Shown one piece after another: positions 9,339-19,728 of a stretch of 64,000 nt of DNA. Within the stretch, counting starts at the first letter, position 1. Each line of letters starts with the position of its first letter. A model generated the notes under the pieces. That model was given only the letters and a program-made list of their open reading frames with translations. It had not been told where the DNA came from and did not search any database. The position numbers and the translations under genes are program-made. Location: contig NZ_CP009831.1 in NCBI RefSeq assembly GCF_000959525.1, forward strand, positions 1 to 64,000, in the 5' to 3' direction. This DNA is from Burkholderia multivorans ATCC BAA-247 (GTDB lineage Bacteria > Pseudomonadota > Gammaproteobacteria > Burkholderiales > Burkholderiaceae).

Positions 9339-10784
9339 ATGACGATTCCGCTCAGACCGTTGATTCGACGCGGCATCGCGCTCGCGCTGATCGCCGCGAT
9401 CGGCTATGCGGGCTATCAGCTGTCGCGGCTCGCGCCGATCGCGACCGGCTATGCGGCGAAGGCGCTCTGCTCAGGCGTGTTCGTGTCGGGGCGCCCCGCC
9501 GCTTCGGTGATCGACGTCGACATCATGGCCGGCGTGCATCCGCTGCTGAAGCTCGTGCGCCCGTCGATCGATGCCGAGCACCATCGCGCACATGCGACGT
9601 TCGCGGGCTTCGCCGCGCGCGACGCCGAATTTCGTCCGGGGCTCGGCTGCACGCTCGCGCTCGGTCCTGCGGCCGCCGCGCTGCCGGCCGCGTTGCCGCC
9701 GTTACCGGCCGCGCCCGCGGCGACCGCCGTGCCGGCATCGCTTGCGATCGCGTCGGAGCCCGCGTCGGCCTCGTCGACCACATCCGCACCCAACGGCGTC
9801 GATATGCGGAAACTGCACACGGCGCTCGATCGCGCATTCGACGAACCGGATCCCGCGCGGCCGCGCCGCACGCGCGCGGTCGTCGTCATGTGGCGCGGCC
9901 GCGTGATCGCCGAACGCTACGCGCCCGGCTTTACCGGCGATACGCCGCTGCCCGGCTGGTCGATGACGAAAACCGTCACGGCCGTGCTGATCGGAATGCT
10001 CGTCGGGCAGCACCGGCTGTCGCCCGACACGGCGGCGCTGCTGCCCGAGTGGCGCGGCGCCGGCGATCCGCGCGCGGCGATCACGCTCGACGACTTGCTG
10101 CGGATGACGAGCGGCCTGCAATTCAACGAGGACTACGACGACCCGCTCTCCGACGTCGCCGTGATGCTGTTCACGCAGCGCGACACCGCGCGCTTCGCGT
10201 CGAACAAGCTGCTCGCGGCGGCGCCCGGCACGCGCTGGGACTATTCGAGCGGCACGAGCGAGATCGTTGCACGCGTGATGCGCGTCGCGCTCGGCGGCAG
10301 CACGGACGACTATCTGTCGTTTCCGCGCCGTGCGCTGTTCGCGCCGCTCGGCATGCGCAGCGCGGTGTTCGAGCCCGACGCGTCCGGCACGCTGGCCGCC
10401 GCGTCGTTCATGTACGCGAGCGCGCGCGACTGGGCGCGCTTCGGCCAGTTTCTGCTGCAGGACGGTGTATGGAACGGGCAGCGGCTGCTGCCCGAAGGCT
10501 GGGTGCGCTACCTGGCACGCGCGACGCCGCAATCGTCGCGCGCGGCGTTCGGCGCGCATCTGTGGGTCAAGGTGCCGGAACCGTTCGACGATCGCGATCC
10601 GCATGCGCGCGCGTTGCCCGCCGATGCGTTTCACGCGGTCGGCCACGAAGGCCAGTTCGTCAGCGTGGTGCCGAGCCGCGATCTCGTGGTCGTGCGGCTC
10701 GGGCTGTCGCGGCCCGAGTCCGCATGGAATCACGAAGCATTTCTCGCCCGCGTGCTCGACGCGATACCGGCATCCGGCACATGA
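9339..10784 (+). CDS. Membrane-anchored serine hydrolase, class C beta-lactamase fold
   Basis: A 481-residue protein with an N-terminal membrane helix (about residues 8-27), a Pro/Ala/Ser-rich linker (about 110-150) and a penicillin-binding-like hydrolase domain. The nucleophile motif is SMTK (Ser208-Lys211), followed by YSS (302-304) in place of YxN and a late HEG (in VGHEGQFVSV) in place of KTG. This is the pattern of EstB-like esterases and 6-aminohexanoate-dimer hydrolase relatives rather than true beta-lactamases. The frame is open further upstream, but the ATG at 9339 begins a normal signal-anchor. It probably acts in the periplasm; the substrate is unknown. Confidence 0.8.
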   Translation: MTIPLRPLIRRGIALALIAAIGYAGYQLSRLAPIATGYAAKALCSGVFVSGRPAASVIDVDIMAGVHPLLKLVRPSIDAEHHRAHATFAGFAARDAEFRPGLGCTLALGPAAAALPAALPPLPAAPAATAVPASLAIASEPASASSTTSAPNGVDMRKLHTALDRAFDEPDPARPRRTRAVVVMWRGRVIAERYAPGFTGDTPLPGWSMTKTVTAVLIGMLVGQHRLSPDTAALLPEWRGAGDPRAAITLDDLLRMTSGLQFNEDYDDPLSDVAVMLFTQRDTARFASNKLLAAAPGTRWDYSSGTSEIVARVMRVALGGSTDDYLSFPRRALFAPLGMRSAVFEPDASGTLAAASFMYASARDWARFGQFLLQDGVWNGQRLLPEGWVRYLARATPQSSRAAFGAHLWVKVPEPFDDRDPHARALPADAFHAVGHEGQFVSVVPSRDLVVVRLGLSRPESAWNHEAFLARVLDAIPASGT

Positions 10785-10808
10785 CGGCCGCGCGCGAGCG
10801 GCGCCGCG

Positions 10809-11456
10809 TTACGGGTTCGCGCTGCCCGCGTAGGTCTTGAAGCCTTCGCGCGCCGCGAGACGATCGGCATAGCGCTTCACGGCCGGCAGCTCCGGACGCT
10901 CGAACGGCGTGCCGAACCAGCGGTTCACCGACAGGCCGATCGCGATGTCGGCAATCGTGAAATGCTCGCCGGCCACGAACGCGCCGGTCGCGTCGAGCTG
11001 CCCGTTCAGCACGCGCATGTGCTTCGTCCAGTTCGCGATCGACTGCGCGATCGCGGCCGGGTCCTGATGGTCGGGCGACTTGCGCACGAGGCCGAGAAAC
11101 GCGCCGACCCACGAGCGGTTCAGGTCCGTTCCCTGCCAGTCGATCCATTGGTCGACGCGCGCGCGGGCCTGCGGGTCGGTCGGGTACAGCGACGGGGCGA
11201 CGGCGCCGTTCCCCAAGCGGTCCCCGTAGCGGTTCGCGAGATAGCGAAGAATCGCATTCGACTCCCAGAGCACGAAATCGCCGTCCCGGATGACGGGCAC
11301 GAGACCGTTCGGATTCAGCGCCAGATAGGCCGGATCGTCGGTCGAACGAAAACCGGCGCCCCAGTCTTCGCGCTCGAACGGCAGGTTCAGCTCGGTACAG
11401 AGCCACAGCACCTTGCGGACGTTGATGGACGGGATCTTGCCGAGAATGTGCAGCAT
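10809..11456 (-). CDS. Glutathione S-transferase family protein
   Basis: A 215-residue cytosolic GST. The N-terminal thioredoxin-like half opens with [20 protein letters not shown] and contains the cis-proline and glutathione-binding [10 protein letters not shown] and ESNAIL. The all-helical C-terminal half contains the capping motif [20 protein letters not shown] box precedes the ATG at 11456. It is convergent with the serine hydrolase gene, with about 25 bases between stops, and divergent from fabV. Likely roles are detoxification or peroxide reduction; the class is uncertain. Confidence 0.87.
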   Translation of the reverse strand: MLHILGKIPSINVRKVLWLCTELNLPFEREDWGAGFRSTDDPAYLALNPNGLVPVIRDGDFVLWESNAILRYLANRYGDRLGNGAVAPSLYPTDPQARARVDQWIDWQGTDLNRSWVGAFLGLVRKSPDHQDPAAIAQSIANWTKHMRVLNGQLDATGAFVAGEHFTIADIAIGLSVNRWFGTPFERPELPAVKRYADRLAAREGFKTYAGSANP

Positions 11457-11740
11457 GCGGGCTCCTTCGGACAGGGAATGAACGCGTCGACGCGGCACGC
11501 GCCGCGGACGCCGTCCGCCGAATGTATACGTCTCGGGGCCGTTTCGTCACCGTCTTTGCGCGCCGCGAGACCGCGCGCGGGCGCACCGCACGCGTGTCTG
11601 ACCCCGCGCCTCCGGTGCGCCGGCCCACCGGCGCCGCGCGTCGCAGGCTGCCGCGCCCGCCTGCCGGTCGCGGCTTCCTTTACAATGCGCGGGATTTTTC
11701 CGTTTTCAGGCCGTCTGCGCCTTTCAGACAAGAGGTTCCC

Positions 11741-12943
11741 ATGATCATCAAACCGCGCGTGCGCGGCTTCATCTGCGTGACGACTCATCCCGTCGGCTGC
11801 GAGGCCAACGTCAAGGAACAGATCGACTACGTGACTTCGCACGGTCCGATCGCGAACGGCCCGAAGAAGGTGCTCGTGATCGGCGCGTCGACGGGCTACG
11901 GCCTCGCCGCGCGTATCTCGGCCGCCTTCGGCGCCGGCGCGGACACGCTCGGCGTGTTCTTCGAGCGTCCGGGCAGCGAAACGAAGCCCGGCACGGCCGG
12001 CTGGTACAACAGCGCCGCGTTCGAGCGCTTCGCGACCGAAAAGGGTCTGTACGCGCGCAGCATCAACGGCGACGCGTTCTCCGACCAGGTCAAGCAGGTC
12101 ACGATCGACACCATCAAGCAGGATCTCGGCAAGGTCGACCTCGTCGTCTACAGCCTGGCCGCGCCGCGCCGCACGCATCCGAAGACGGGCGAGACGATCA
12201 GCTCGACGCTGAAGCCGATCGGCAAAAGCGTCACGTTCCGCGGCATCGACACCGACAAGGAAGTGATCCGCGAGACGGTGCTCGAGCCCGCGACGCAGGA
12301 AGAGATCGACGGCACCGTCGCGGTGATGGGCGGCGAGGACTGGCAGATGTGGATCGACGCGCTCGACGAAGCCGGCGTGCTCGCCGACGGCGCGAAGACG
12401 ACCGCGTTCACGTACCTCGGCGAGCAGATCACGCACGACATCTACTGGAACGGCTCGATCGGCGAAGCGAAGAAGGACCTCGACAAGAAGGTGCTGTCGA
12501 TTCGCGACAAGCTGGCTGCGCACGGCGGCGATGCGCGCGTGTCGGTGCTGAAGGCCGTCGTCACGCAGGCGAGCTCGGCGATTCCGATGATGCCGCTGTA
12601 CCTGTCGCTGTTGTTCAAGGTGATGAAGGAAGCCGGCACGCACGAGGGCTGCATCGAGCAGGTGTACGGGCTGTTCAAGGACAGCCTGTACGGCGCGACG
12701 CCGCACCTCGACGACGCAGGCCGCCTGCGCGCGGACTACAAGGAACTCGATCCGCAGATCCAGAAGAAGGTCGTCGAACTGTGGGATCAGGTGACGAACG
12801 AGAACCTGTACGAGCTGACCGACTTCGCCGGCTACAAGACCGACTTCCTGCGGCTGTTCGGCTTCGAGATCGCGGGCGTGGACTACGACGCGGACGTCAA
12901 TCCGGACGTGAAGATCCCGCGCGTCATCGATACGACGGCCTGA
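11741..12943 (+). CDS. fabV: FabV enoyl-ACP/trans-2-enoyl-CoA reductase
   Basis: NAD(P)H-dependent reductase that completes each cycle of fatty-acid elongation. The 400-residue protein opens with [20 protein letters not shown], as in known FabV proteins. It has the nucleotide-binding [16 protein letters not shown] (GASxGxG) and the FabV-type active site Tyr-x8-Lys ([10 protein letters not shown]), longer than the x6 spacing of FabI. FabV enzymes are known for low sensitivity to triclosan. It is monocistronic. A -10-like TACAAT at 11681-11686 lies about 55 bases before the start, with AAGAGG as ribosome site. The C-terminal fatty-acid-binding extension is complete. Confidence 0.95.
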   Translation: MIIKPRVRGFICVTTHPVGCEANVKEQIDYVTSHGPIANGPKKVLVIGASTGYGLAARISAAFGAGADTLGVFFERPGSETKPGTAGWYNSAAFERFATEKGLYARSINGDAFSDQVKQVTIDTIKQDLGKVDLVVYSLAAPRRTHPKTGETISSTLKPIGKSVTFRGIDTDKEVIRETVLEPATQEEIDGTVAVMGGEDWQMWIDALDEAGVLADGAKTTAFTYLGEQITHDIYWNGSIGEAKKDLDKKVLSIRDKLAAHGGDARVSVLKAVVTQASSAIPMMPLYLSLLFKVMKEAGTHEGCIEQVYGLFKDSLYGATPHLDDAGRLRADYKELDPQIQKKVVELWDQVTNENLYELTDFAGYKTDFLRLFGFEIAGVDYDADVNPDVKIPRVIDTTA

Positions 12944-13200
12944 CGGCCTGATGGCGACGCCCGCCGCGCCGCGCGCGAGCGGGGCGCCGCTGGGCCGCGG
13001 CCGCGTCGCCCTTCGCGATGCGCTCGCGGCGTTCGGCTAAGACGGCGCGTGCGTTCGTGCCGTCTCTCTCGCGCACAATCGCCAGTGCCGATCCGGCTCT
13101 CTCCGACCGGATCCTGACGCGACGCGGCGCCGCCCGGCACGCGCTCGGCAGCGAGCCGGGCGATCCGCCGCCGCCCGCGTAGCGGGGGCCGCCAGCGGCA

Positions 13201-13779
13201 CTACTCCACCGCGCGCGCCGCATCCCACAACGGCCGCGTACCCAGCGCCGCATGCCAGGCATCGAAGCGCGCGCGCCACGCTTCGAACGGCTCCTTCAGC
13301 GGATGACGCGGGTCGCCGCTCAGCGAATACGCCATCCCTTCGATCAGCCAGCGCGGCTTCGTCAGCACGGCGAGATTGCCGAGCGTTTCCGCCTGCCGGT
13401 GATGGATCAGCTCATGCGCGACGAAGTACGCGTGCCAGCCGCGCGGTGCGATCACCACGCCGACCGTGCCGAGCGTCAGCGCCGCGCGTTCGCCGAGGCC
13501 GAACGCATCCGCGCACGCGCGCGTCGAGCAGAATACGACGCGCGGCGCATCGCCGAACGCGCCGACCGCCGCGGCGGCACGCGCGTAGCCGTCGCGGTAG
13601 AGCTGCTGCGCGTCGGCGAGCTTCGACGCATCGTCGATGCAGATCTGCGCGTGCACGCACGACACGCCCGGCACGAGTGCCGGCATGGCGACGCGCAGCG
13701 GCTTGACCAGCGCATACGCCGCGATCGGCAGCGCGACGAGCAGTGCCGCGCACCCCATGACGACATGCGTTCGTTTCAT
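13201..13779 (-). CDS. Membrane-anchored protein with an HELIH zincin motif
   Basis: A 192-residue protein with an N-terminal membrane segment (VVMGCAALLVALPIAAYALV) followed by an exported domain. VAHELIHHRQAETLG contains the HExxH metal-binding motif of zinc peptidases, followed by WLIEGMAYSLSGDPRHPL, in which the E of EGMAY is a plausible third ligand, as in gluzincin-like families. Four cysteines at CVHAQIC and CSTRAC could form disulfides. No exact family is recognised. The ATG at 13779 was chosen; one at 13827 would add 16 residues. It is downstream of the GNAT gene, about 70 bases away on the same strand. Confidence 0.6.
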   Translation of the reverse strand: MKRTHVVMGCAALLVALPIAAYALVKPLRVAMPALVPGVSCVHAQICIDDASKLADAQQLYRDGYARAAAAVGAFGDAPRVVFCSTRACADAFGLGERAALTLGTVGVVIAPRGWHAYFVAHELIHHRQAETLGNLAVLTKPRWLIEGMAYSLSGDPRHPLKEPFEAWRARFDAWHAALGTRPLWDAARAVE

Positions 13780-13850
13780 CCGACGGATTGCCGGCGCAAC
13801 GGGCCGGCGAAGGTTCGCGTGCTGCATCGTGCGGCGCCGTGCCGAACGCG

Positions 13851-14381
13851 CTAAGCGAGTTGCTTGTGAAAGAACGTCGTCGCGCACGGCGCGCCGTCCG
13901 GCATCAGCGCAAAGTTGGGCACGACGCCGACGCGCTGCCAGCCCGCGCGCTCGTACAGCCGTTCCGCATCGCCGCCCGTCACCGTGTCGAGCACGAGCAC
14001 CGTCTTGCCGACGTCGCGCGCGGCCGCATCTGCCGCCGCCAGCAGCCGCGCGGCGACGCCCTGCCGGCGCGCGTGCCTCGCCACCAGCATCTTCGCGATG
14101 TCCGCGCGATGCGGCTGATTCTCCGGCTGCGCGGTCACGATCTGCACCGTGCCGACGACGCGCCCCGACGCGTCCTCGGCGACGAGCAGGATGCGCTCGC
14201 CGTTCGCGACGCTTTGCGCGACACCGGTCCAGAACGCGACGGCCGTCGATCGCGCGATCGGCAGCATGAAGCTGACGGACGCGCCGCCTTCGACGCAATC
14301 GATCAGCACGTCGGACAGCGCGTCGACATACGCGATGGCCTCGTTCGCGCCGACTCGGCGCACGGTCACAGATTCGGTCAT
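13851..14381 (-). CDS. GNAT-family N-acetyltransferase
   Basis: A 176-residue acetyltransferase. The acetyl-CoA binding region is IAKMLVARHARRQGVAARLL (the R/Q-x-x-G-x-A loop is ARRQGVA), followed by TVTGGDAERLYERAGWQRVG, the usual GNAT end. The substrate is unknown; resemblance to small-molecule or antibiotic acetyltransferases is only general. The ATG at 14381 gives MTESVTVRRV. About 70 bases upstream lies a long heptanucleotide repeat, so expression could change with repeat number. It probably runs on into the HELIH membrane-protein gene. Confidence 0.83.
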   Translation of the reverse strand: MTESVTVRRVGANEAIAYVDALSDVLIDCVEGGASVSFMLPIARSTAVAFWTGVAQSVANGERILLVAEDASGRVVGTVQIVTAQPENQPHRADIAKMLVARHARRQGVAARLLAAADAAARDVGKTVLVLDTVTGGDAERLYERAGWQRVGVVPNFALMPDGAPCATTFFHKQLA

Positions 14382-14450
14382 TCCCCCTCCGGTAGTCAGG
14401 TCGGACGCGCGGCACGCGCCGGTTCGCGATCGGCAGGCGTGCGAATCGTC

Positions 14451-14558
14451 GGCGTTCGGCGTTCGGCGTTCGGCGTTCGGCGTTCGGCGTTCGGCGTTCG
14501 GCGTTCGGCGTTCGGCGTTCGGCGTTCGGCGTTCGGCGTTCGGCGTTCGGCGTTCGGC
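14451..14558. repeat. Heptanucleotide microsatellite (GGCGTTC), about 15 copies
   Basis: About 108 bases of uninterrupted GGCGTTC units, roughly 15.4 copies, in the spacer between the GNAT gene (start at 14381) and the divergent SRPBCC gene. Because 7 and 3 share no factor, 21-base blocks read as a seven-residue peptide repeat in every frame, which produces spurious open frames. Perfect arrays this long are prone to slippage. The position, 70 bases upstream of the GNAT start, puts it near or inside that promoter. Confidence 0.97.
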
Positions 14559-14562
14559 ATAG

Positions 14563-14597
14563 TCGGCAGCGGCAGCGGCAGCGGCAGCGGCAGCGGC
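14563..14597. repeat. Hexanucleotide repeat (GGCAGC), about 5.5 copies
   Basis: A perfect short array of GGCAGC directly following the heptanucleotide array, separated from it by about five bases. Two different adjacent microsatellites in one spacer point to a local slippage hotspot. Confidence 0.93.
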
Positions 14598-14872
14598 ACG
14601 ATACTGCGCACGCAACGATCGCGGTCGCGTACGGCACCCCATCGCCATGCTACGCGATGAAAATGGTTGCCGCACCGCCGCAGTCGCACGACGGACGGCC
14701 GATGCGCCGCCTCGGCCGGGCGCCGCACAGCGCGTGCGCCATACGCGGCATCGCAGCATCGGCCGCCGCCTTCCCGGCATTGCGACGCGCGGCGCGCCCG
14801 CCTACGATTTCTGAACAGGCGCCGCGCGCACCGGCACGCCACCCGTGCCGACGCTCGACCGAGGAGGCAACC

Positions 14873-15355
14873 ATGATGCACTCGCACACGACGCACATCA
14901 GCCGGCACGTGAATGCGCCGCGCAACCGCGTGTATCGCGCGTTGCTCGATCCGCATGCGGTCGAGCAATGGAAGGTGCCCGACGGCATGACGTGCCATGT
15001 CCACGCGTTCGATGCGCGCGAGGGCGGCGCGCTGCGCGTGTCGCTCACCTCCGACGCGGCGGTGCCCGCCGGCAAGAGCGACGCGCACACCGACACCTAT
15101 CACGGCCGGTTCGTGACGCTCGTGCCGGATCGGCAAGTCGTCGAGATCGACGTGTTCGAAACCGACGATCCGATGCTGCGCGGCGCGATGACGATCACGA
15201 TCACGTTGTCGGACGAAGACGGCGGCACGCGTGTCGACGCGGTCCACGACGGCGTGCCGCCGGGTGTGCCGGCCGCGGACAACGAGACCGGCTGGCGCAT
15301 GGCGCTTGCGCGGCTCGCGGCGCTCGTCGAAGACGGCGGTCGGCCGCATGCCTGA
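14873..15355 (+). CDS. SRPBCC/AHSA1-like domain protein
   Basis: A 160-residue single-domain protein of the START/Bet v1-like superfamily (AHSA1 group), which binds hydrophobic ligands in a deep cavity. Recognisable parts are ISRHVNAPRNRVYRALLDP at the N-terminus, VEQWKVPDGM, and the C-terminal helix GWRMALARLAALVE. A strong ribosome site GAGGAGG lies before the ATG at 14873; a second ATG follows at once. It is divergent from the GNAT gene across the repeat-bearing spacer. No catalytic motif is apparent, and the ligand is unknown. Confidence 0.83.
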   Translation: MMHSHTTHISRHVNAPRNRVYRALLDPHAVEQWKVPDGMTCHVHAFDAREGGALRVSLTSDAAVPAGKSDAHTDTYHGRFVTLVPDRQVVEIDVFETDDPMLRGAMTITITLSDEDGGTRVDAVHDGVPPGVPAADNETGWRMALARLAALVEDGGRPHA

Positions 15356-15545
15356 CCGCAGACGCACAACCCGCGGCCTCCGCATGGCGCGACCCGCAAA
15401 CGCGAAATCCGCCCGTAGCCGCGCCGCGCGGCGCCGCGACCGGCTGCGCGAAACACCGCCCCATGCGACACTGGCACGCACGCGCGGACGCACCGATCGT
15501 TCGCGCGCCCGCCCGCCATCCGGCCCTGCCCGAGGAGACATCGCA

Positions 15546-16184
15546 ATGAACGCCGCGCGCACCGCAACGTGGTATTTCGATTTCGTTTCGCCGTTCGCTT
15601 ATCTGCAGCAGGAACGGTTCGACCGGCTGCCGCCGGCCGCGGCCTTCGAGCCGAAGCCGATCGTGCTCGGCGCGCTGCTTGCGCACTGGGGGCAGAAGGC
15701 GCCGGCCGAGATCGCTGCGAAGCGCGTCTTCACCTATCGTCACGCACAATACCGCGCGGACAAGCTCGGCATTCCGTTCCGCATGCCGCCCGCGCATCCG
15801 TTCAATCCGATCCGGCCGCTGCGGCTCGCGATCGCGATGGGCGGCTCGATGGACGCGATCGGGCGGATCTTCCGGCACATCTGGCGCGACGGGCAGGACG
15901 TCGCGACGCCGGACGGTTTCGCCGCGCTGTGCGAAGCGGTCGGCTTTCCGGAAGGCGTGACGGCCGTCGACGCGCAGCCCGTGAAGGACGCGCTGCGCGC
16001 GAACACGGACCGCGCGATCGCGCACGGCGTGTTCGGCGTGCCGACCTTCGAACTCGACGGCGATCTGTTCTGGGGCGAGGACGCGACCGACATGTTCGTC
16101 GACTGTGCGACCTCGCGCGCGTGGCTCGATTCGCCGGAGGTGCGCCGCATCAGCACGCTTCCGGAAGGCATCCGCCGCGGCTGA
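15546..16184 (+). CDS. 2-hydroxychromene-2-carboxylate isomerase family (DsbA-like, kappa-GST type)
   Basis: A 212-residue DsbA-fold protein. The active-site region YFDFVSPFAYL carries the serine-proline pair typical of glutathione-dependent 2-hydroxychromene-2-carboxylate isomerases in place of a CxxC. GVFGVPTFELDGDLFWGEDATDMF is the characteristic C-terminal loop with the cis-proline. In naphthalene catabolism such enzymes open a chromene ring, but many family members sit outside aromatic pathways, and no naphthalene genes are nearby. GAGGAGA precedes the ATG at 15546. It may be co-transcribed with the SRPBCC gene 190 bases upstream. Confidence 0.83.
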   Translation: MNAARTATWYFDFVSPFAYLQQERFDRLPPAAAFEPKPIVLGALLAHWGQKAPAEIAAKRVFTYRHAQYRADKLGIPFRMPPAHPFNPIRPLRLAIAMGGSMDAIGRIFRHIWRDGQDVATPDGFAALCEAVGFPEGVTAVDAQPVKDALRANTDRAIAHGVFGVPTFELDGDLFWGEDATDMFVDCATSRAWLDSPEVRRISTLPEGIRRG

Positions 16185-16242
16185 TCGCGCGGCTGCGCGC
16201 GCGTAGACGGGGGCAGCGCGGCATGGCCGCGGGCCCGCTCCG

Positions 16243-17226
16243 CTACGCGTCGCGCCCTTCGACGAGCGCCGGTACCGCGTCGCGCATCATCGCGACGAAC
16301 CGCACGAGCCGCGACGGATAGAACTGCGCGTGCGGATACGTGATGTAGACGGGCAGCGGCGCGGCTTGCCAGTCGCGCGCGAGATGCACCAGATCGCCGC
16401 GCGCGAGGTCATCGGCCAGCATCCACGACGACCCGACGCACGCACCGACGCCCAGCAGCGCCGCGCTGCGCAGCGCGTACAGGTTCGCGGTCGTGATGCG
16501 CGGACGGATCGCGATGCGCCGCGTGTCGCCGGTAGCGGCGTGCGTGAGCGTCAGCTCGGTCCGGTAGTACGTGCGCAGCGCCAGCCACGGCAACGCGGCG
16601 AGCGCGTCCGGATCGGCCGGCACGTCCGCGCCGTTCAGCACCGACGGCGCAGCGACGACGAAGCGCGGCACCTTCGTCAGCCGGATCGCGACGACGCCCG
16701 GATCGGTCGGCTCGCCGACCTGGATCGCGCAGTCGATCCCGCTGCCGACGAAATCGCGCACGTCGTCCTGCAGCAGCCATTCGACCGACACGCGCGGATA
16801 GTCGCGCAGAAACCGTGCGAGCGGCGCAACGAAGCGCTCCTGCCCGAACGCGTGCGGCACCGCGACGCGCAGCAGCCCGTCGGGCTCCTCCTGTGCGCCG
16901 CGCAGATCGGCTTCGAACGCCGCCCAGTGCGCGAGCAGTTCCTTCGCGCGCGTGAAGCAGCGTTCGCCGTCGACCGTCAGCCGCATCGCGTGCGTGGTCC
17001 GCTGCAGCAGCCGCACGCCGAGCGAGCGCTCGAGCGCCTGCAGCCGGCGGCTGACCGTCGGCTGCGTCGTGTGCATCTGTGCGGCGGCGGCCGACAGGCT
17101 GCCGGCCTCGACTATGCGTACGAACGTTTCCATCAGCTCGAAACGATAGCCGGCGCCGTCCACGGGCACCGTCGGAATGTGCGAAGCGCCTTGTGCGTCG
17201 CGGGAGTCATGGGATTTTGCGGTCAT
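16243..17226 (-). CDS. LysR-family transcriptional regulator
   Basis: A 327-residue DNA-binding regulator. The N-terminal winged helix-turn-helix is displaced by a 27-residue leader and reads LMETFVRIVEAGSLSAAAAQ then TTQPTVSRRLQALERSLGVR; the effector domain follows from about residue 120. It is transcribed away from the MFS exporter gene with a 102-base shared spacer, the classic arrangement for a LysR regulator and its target. A T-N11-A dyad overlaps its start codon. The inducer is unknown; the neighbour suggests a small exported compound. Confidence 0.9.
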   Translation of the reverse strand: MTAKSHDSRDAQGASHIPTVPVDGAGYRFELMETFVRIVEAGSLSAAAAQMHTTQPTVSRRLQALERSLGVRLLQRTTHAMRLTVDGERCFTRAKELLAHWAAFEADLRGAQEEPDGLLRVAVPHAFGQERFVAPLARFLRDYPRVSVEWLLQDDVRDFVGSGIDCAIQVGEPTDPGVVAIRLTKVPRFVVAAPSVLNGADVPADPDALAALPWLALRTYYRTELTLTHAATGDTRRIAIRPRITTANLYALRSAALLGVGACVGSSWMLADDLARGDLVHLARDWQAAPLPVYITYPHAQFYPSRLVRFVAMMRDAVPALVEGRDA

Positions 17227-17239
17227 ACGCGAAACGTAT
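17225..17239. promoter_or_regulatory. Candidate LysR operator (ATACG-N5-CGTAT)
   Basis: The dyad ATACGCGAAACGTAT fits the LysR-type T-N11-A rule and lies in the divergent spacer between the LysR gene and the MFS gene, overlapping the LysR start codon. It could mediate autorepression and activation of the transporter. Confidence 0.5.
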
Positions 17240-17328
17240 AACAAGTCTGCGCGGCACGCTACTACCGTCGCGGGTGCCGCGCGGTCACACTCGCGTCCAT
17301 CGTGTTTCCACCACCGAGGACGCCCATC

Positions 17329-18558
<1,230 letters not shown>

Positions 18559-18571
18559 GCGCGCTTCGCGG

Positions 18572-18623
18572 GGCGCCGCGCGGGCCGGCACACGCTGTCG
18601 GCCCGCGCGGCGCCAGTGTTTTT
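18572..18623 (+). terminator. Strong intrinsic terminator after the MFS gene
   Basis: A 16-base perfect stem (GGCGCCGCGCGGGCCG and its complement) with an 11-base loop, followed by AGTGTTTTTT. It lies just after the MFS stop codon. The rest of the spacer to 18892 is the leader and promoter region of the PAP2 gene; no gene is seen in it. Confidence 0.9.
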
Positions 18624-18892
18624 TGACGCATCGGATTCCTGCCGATTTTTTTTCGCCGATCGCGGCGACTTGGGCGCATTCATCCGACCATTTCGGCCGC
18701 CCCGCCGCACGGCGCCGCGCGGTCCGGCCCCGTCGGAGGAGCGCGATCCCTCAGGGGAATCCCGGTATTTTTTCGCATTTTCTTCGAAATTACGGATGAC
18801 ATACTTGCCCCCCGTTGCGCTCCGCTGCGAGCGCGCTTCCTGATTCCGCCGGTCGCGCGCGATGCGCTGCGCGCCCGCCGGCGTCGCAGAAC

Positions 18893-19585
18893 ATGAACGA
18901 TTTTGATACGACGATTCAGACCTTCCTCACCCACATCACGCTGAGCCCGCTCGCGAATCATGCGGTGCGCGTGATCGCGGGGCTCTACACGTTCAAGGGC
19001 TTCATCCTGATTCCGGTGCTGTGCTGGCTGTGGTTCCAGCCCGGCCCCGAGCGCGAGCGGCAGCGCGAATACGTCGTCGCGACGGTCGCCGGCGGCCTCC
19101 TCGCGCTCGCCACCGGCCGCGTGCTCGCGCACGCGCTGCCGTTCCGCGTGCGGCCGATCTACAACCCCGACCTGCATCTGCACTTTCCGTCGGCCGGCCT
19201 GCGCGCGGCCACGCTGCAGAACTGGAGTTCGTTCCCGAGCGATCACGCGATGCTGTGGATGGCGATCGCGACCGGCATCTTCATCATTGCGCGCCGCATC
19301 GGCGTGTTCGCGCTGCTCTACACGATCGTGTTCATCTGCGTGCCGCGCGCCTATCTCGGCTTTCATTACCCGACCGATCTGCTCGCGGGCGCCGCGATCG
19401 GCATCGCCATCACGTGGCTGCTGACGCGCGATCCGATCCGCGCGCGCTTCGCGCCGCAGGTGCTGCATGCGATCCGGCGTTTTCCGGCGCCGGCCTACAC
19501 GCTCGCGTTCCTGCTCTGCTTCGAGCTGATCACGCAGTTCGACGAACTGCTGACGCTCGCGCAGTCCGCGACACACGCGATGTAG
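18893..19585 (+). CDS. PAP2-family membrane phosphatase
   Basis: A 230-residue inner-membrane phosphatase of the type 2 phosphatidic acid phosphatase family. Catalytic motifs are present in altered form: RP at 87-88, PSDH at 115-118 (usually PSGH) and R152-x5-H158-x3-D162 in RAYLGFHYPTD. About five or six hydrophobic helices surround them. Such enzymes dephosphorylate lipid phosphates or undecaprenyl pyrophosphate in the periplasm. The ATG at 18893 (MNDFDTTIQTF) was chosen. It is monocistronic behind the terminator of the MFS gene. The exact lipid is not deducible. Confidence 0.85.
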   Translation: MNDFDTTIQTFLTHITLSPLANHAVRVIAGLYTFKGFILIPVLCWLWFQPGPERERQREYVVATVAGGLLALATGRVLAHALPFRVRPIYNPDLHLHFPSAGLRAATLQNWSSFPSDHAMLWMAIATGIFIIARRIGVFALLYTIVFICVPRAYLGFHYPTDLLAGAAIGIAITWLLTRDPIRARFAPQVLHAIRRFPAPAYTLAFLLCFELITQFDELLTLAQSATHAM

Positions 19586-19728
19586 CGCGGGACGCACGAT
19601 GCTACCGCGGACCTTCCGACCAACGCGCACGCGCTGCCGGCCGTTCGCGGCCGCGGCGCGCCGTGCGCAGCGCAGGGACGGCGCGTCGATTGCCGCCGCC
19701 ACCGCGGCCGCGTGCCGCGCGGGCGGCG

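Noticed and set aside
14149-14562. Apparent repeat protein (SAFGVRR units) or CRISPR-like array
   Set aside because: It is simply the 7-base GGCGTTC microsatellite read in frame; there are no spacers between repeats and no cas genes.
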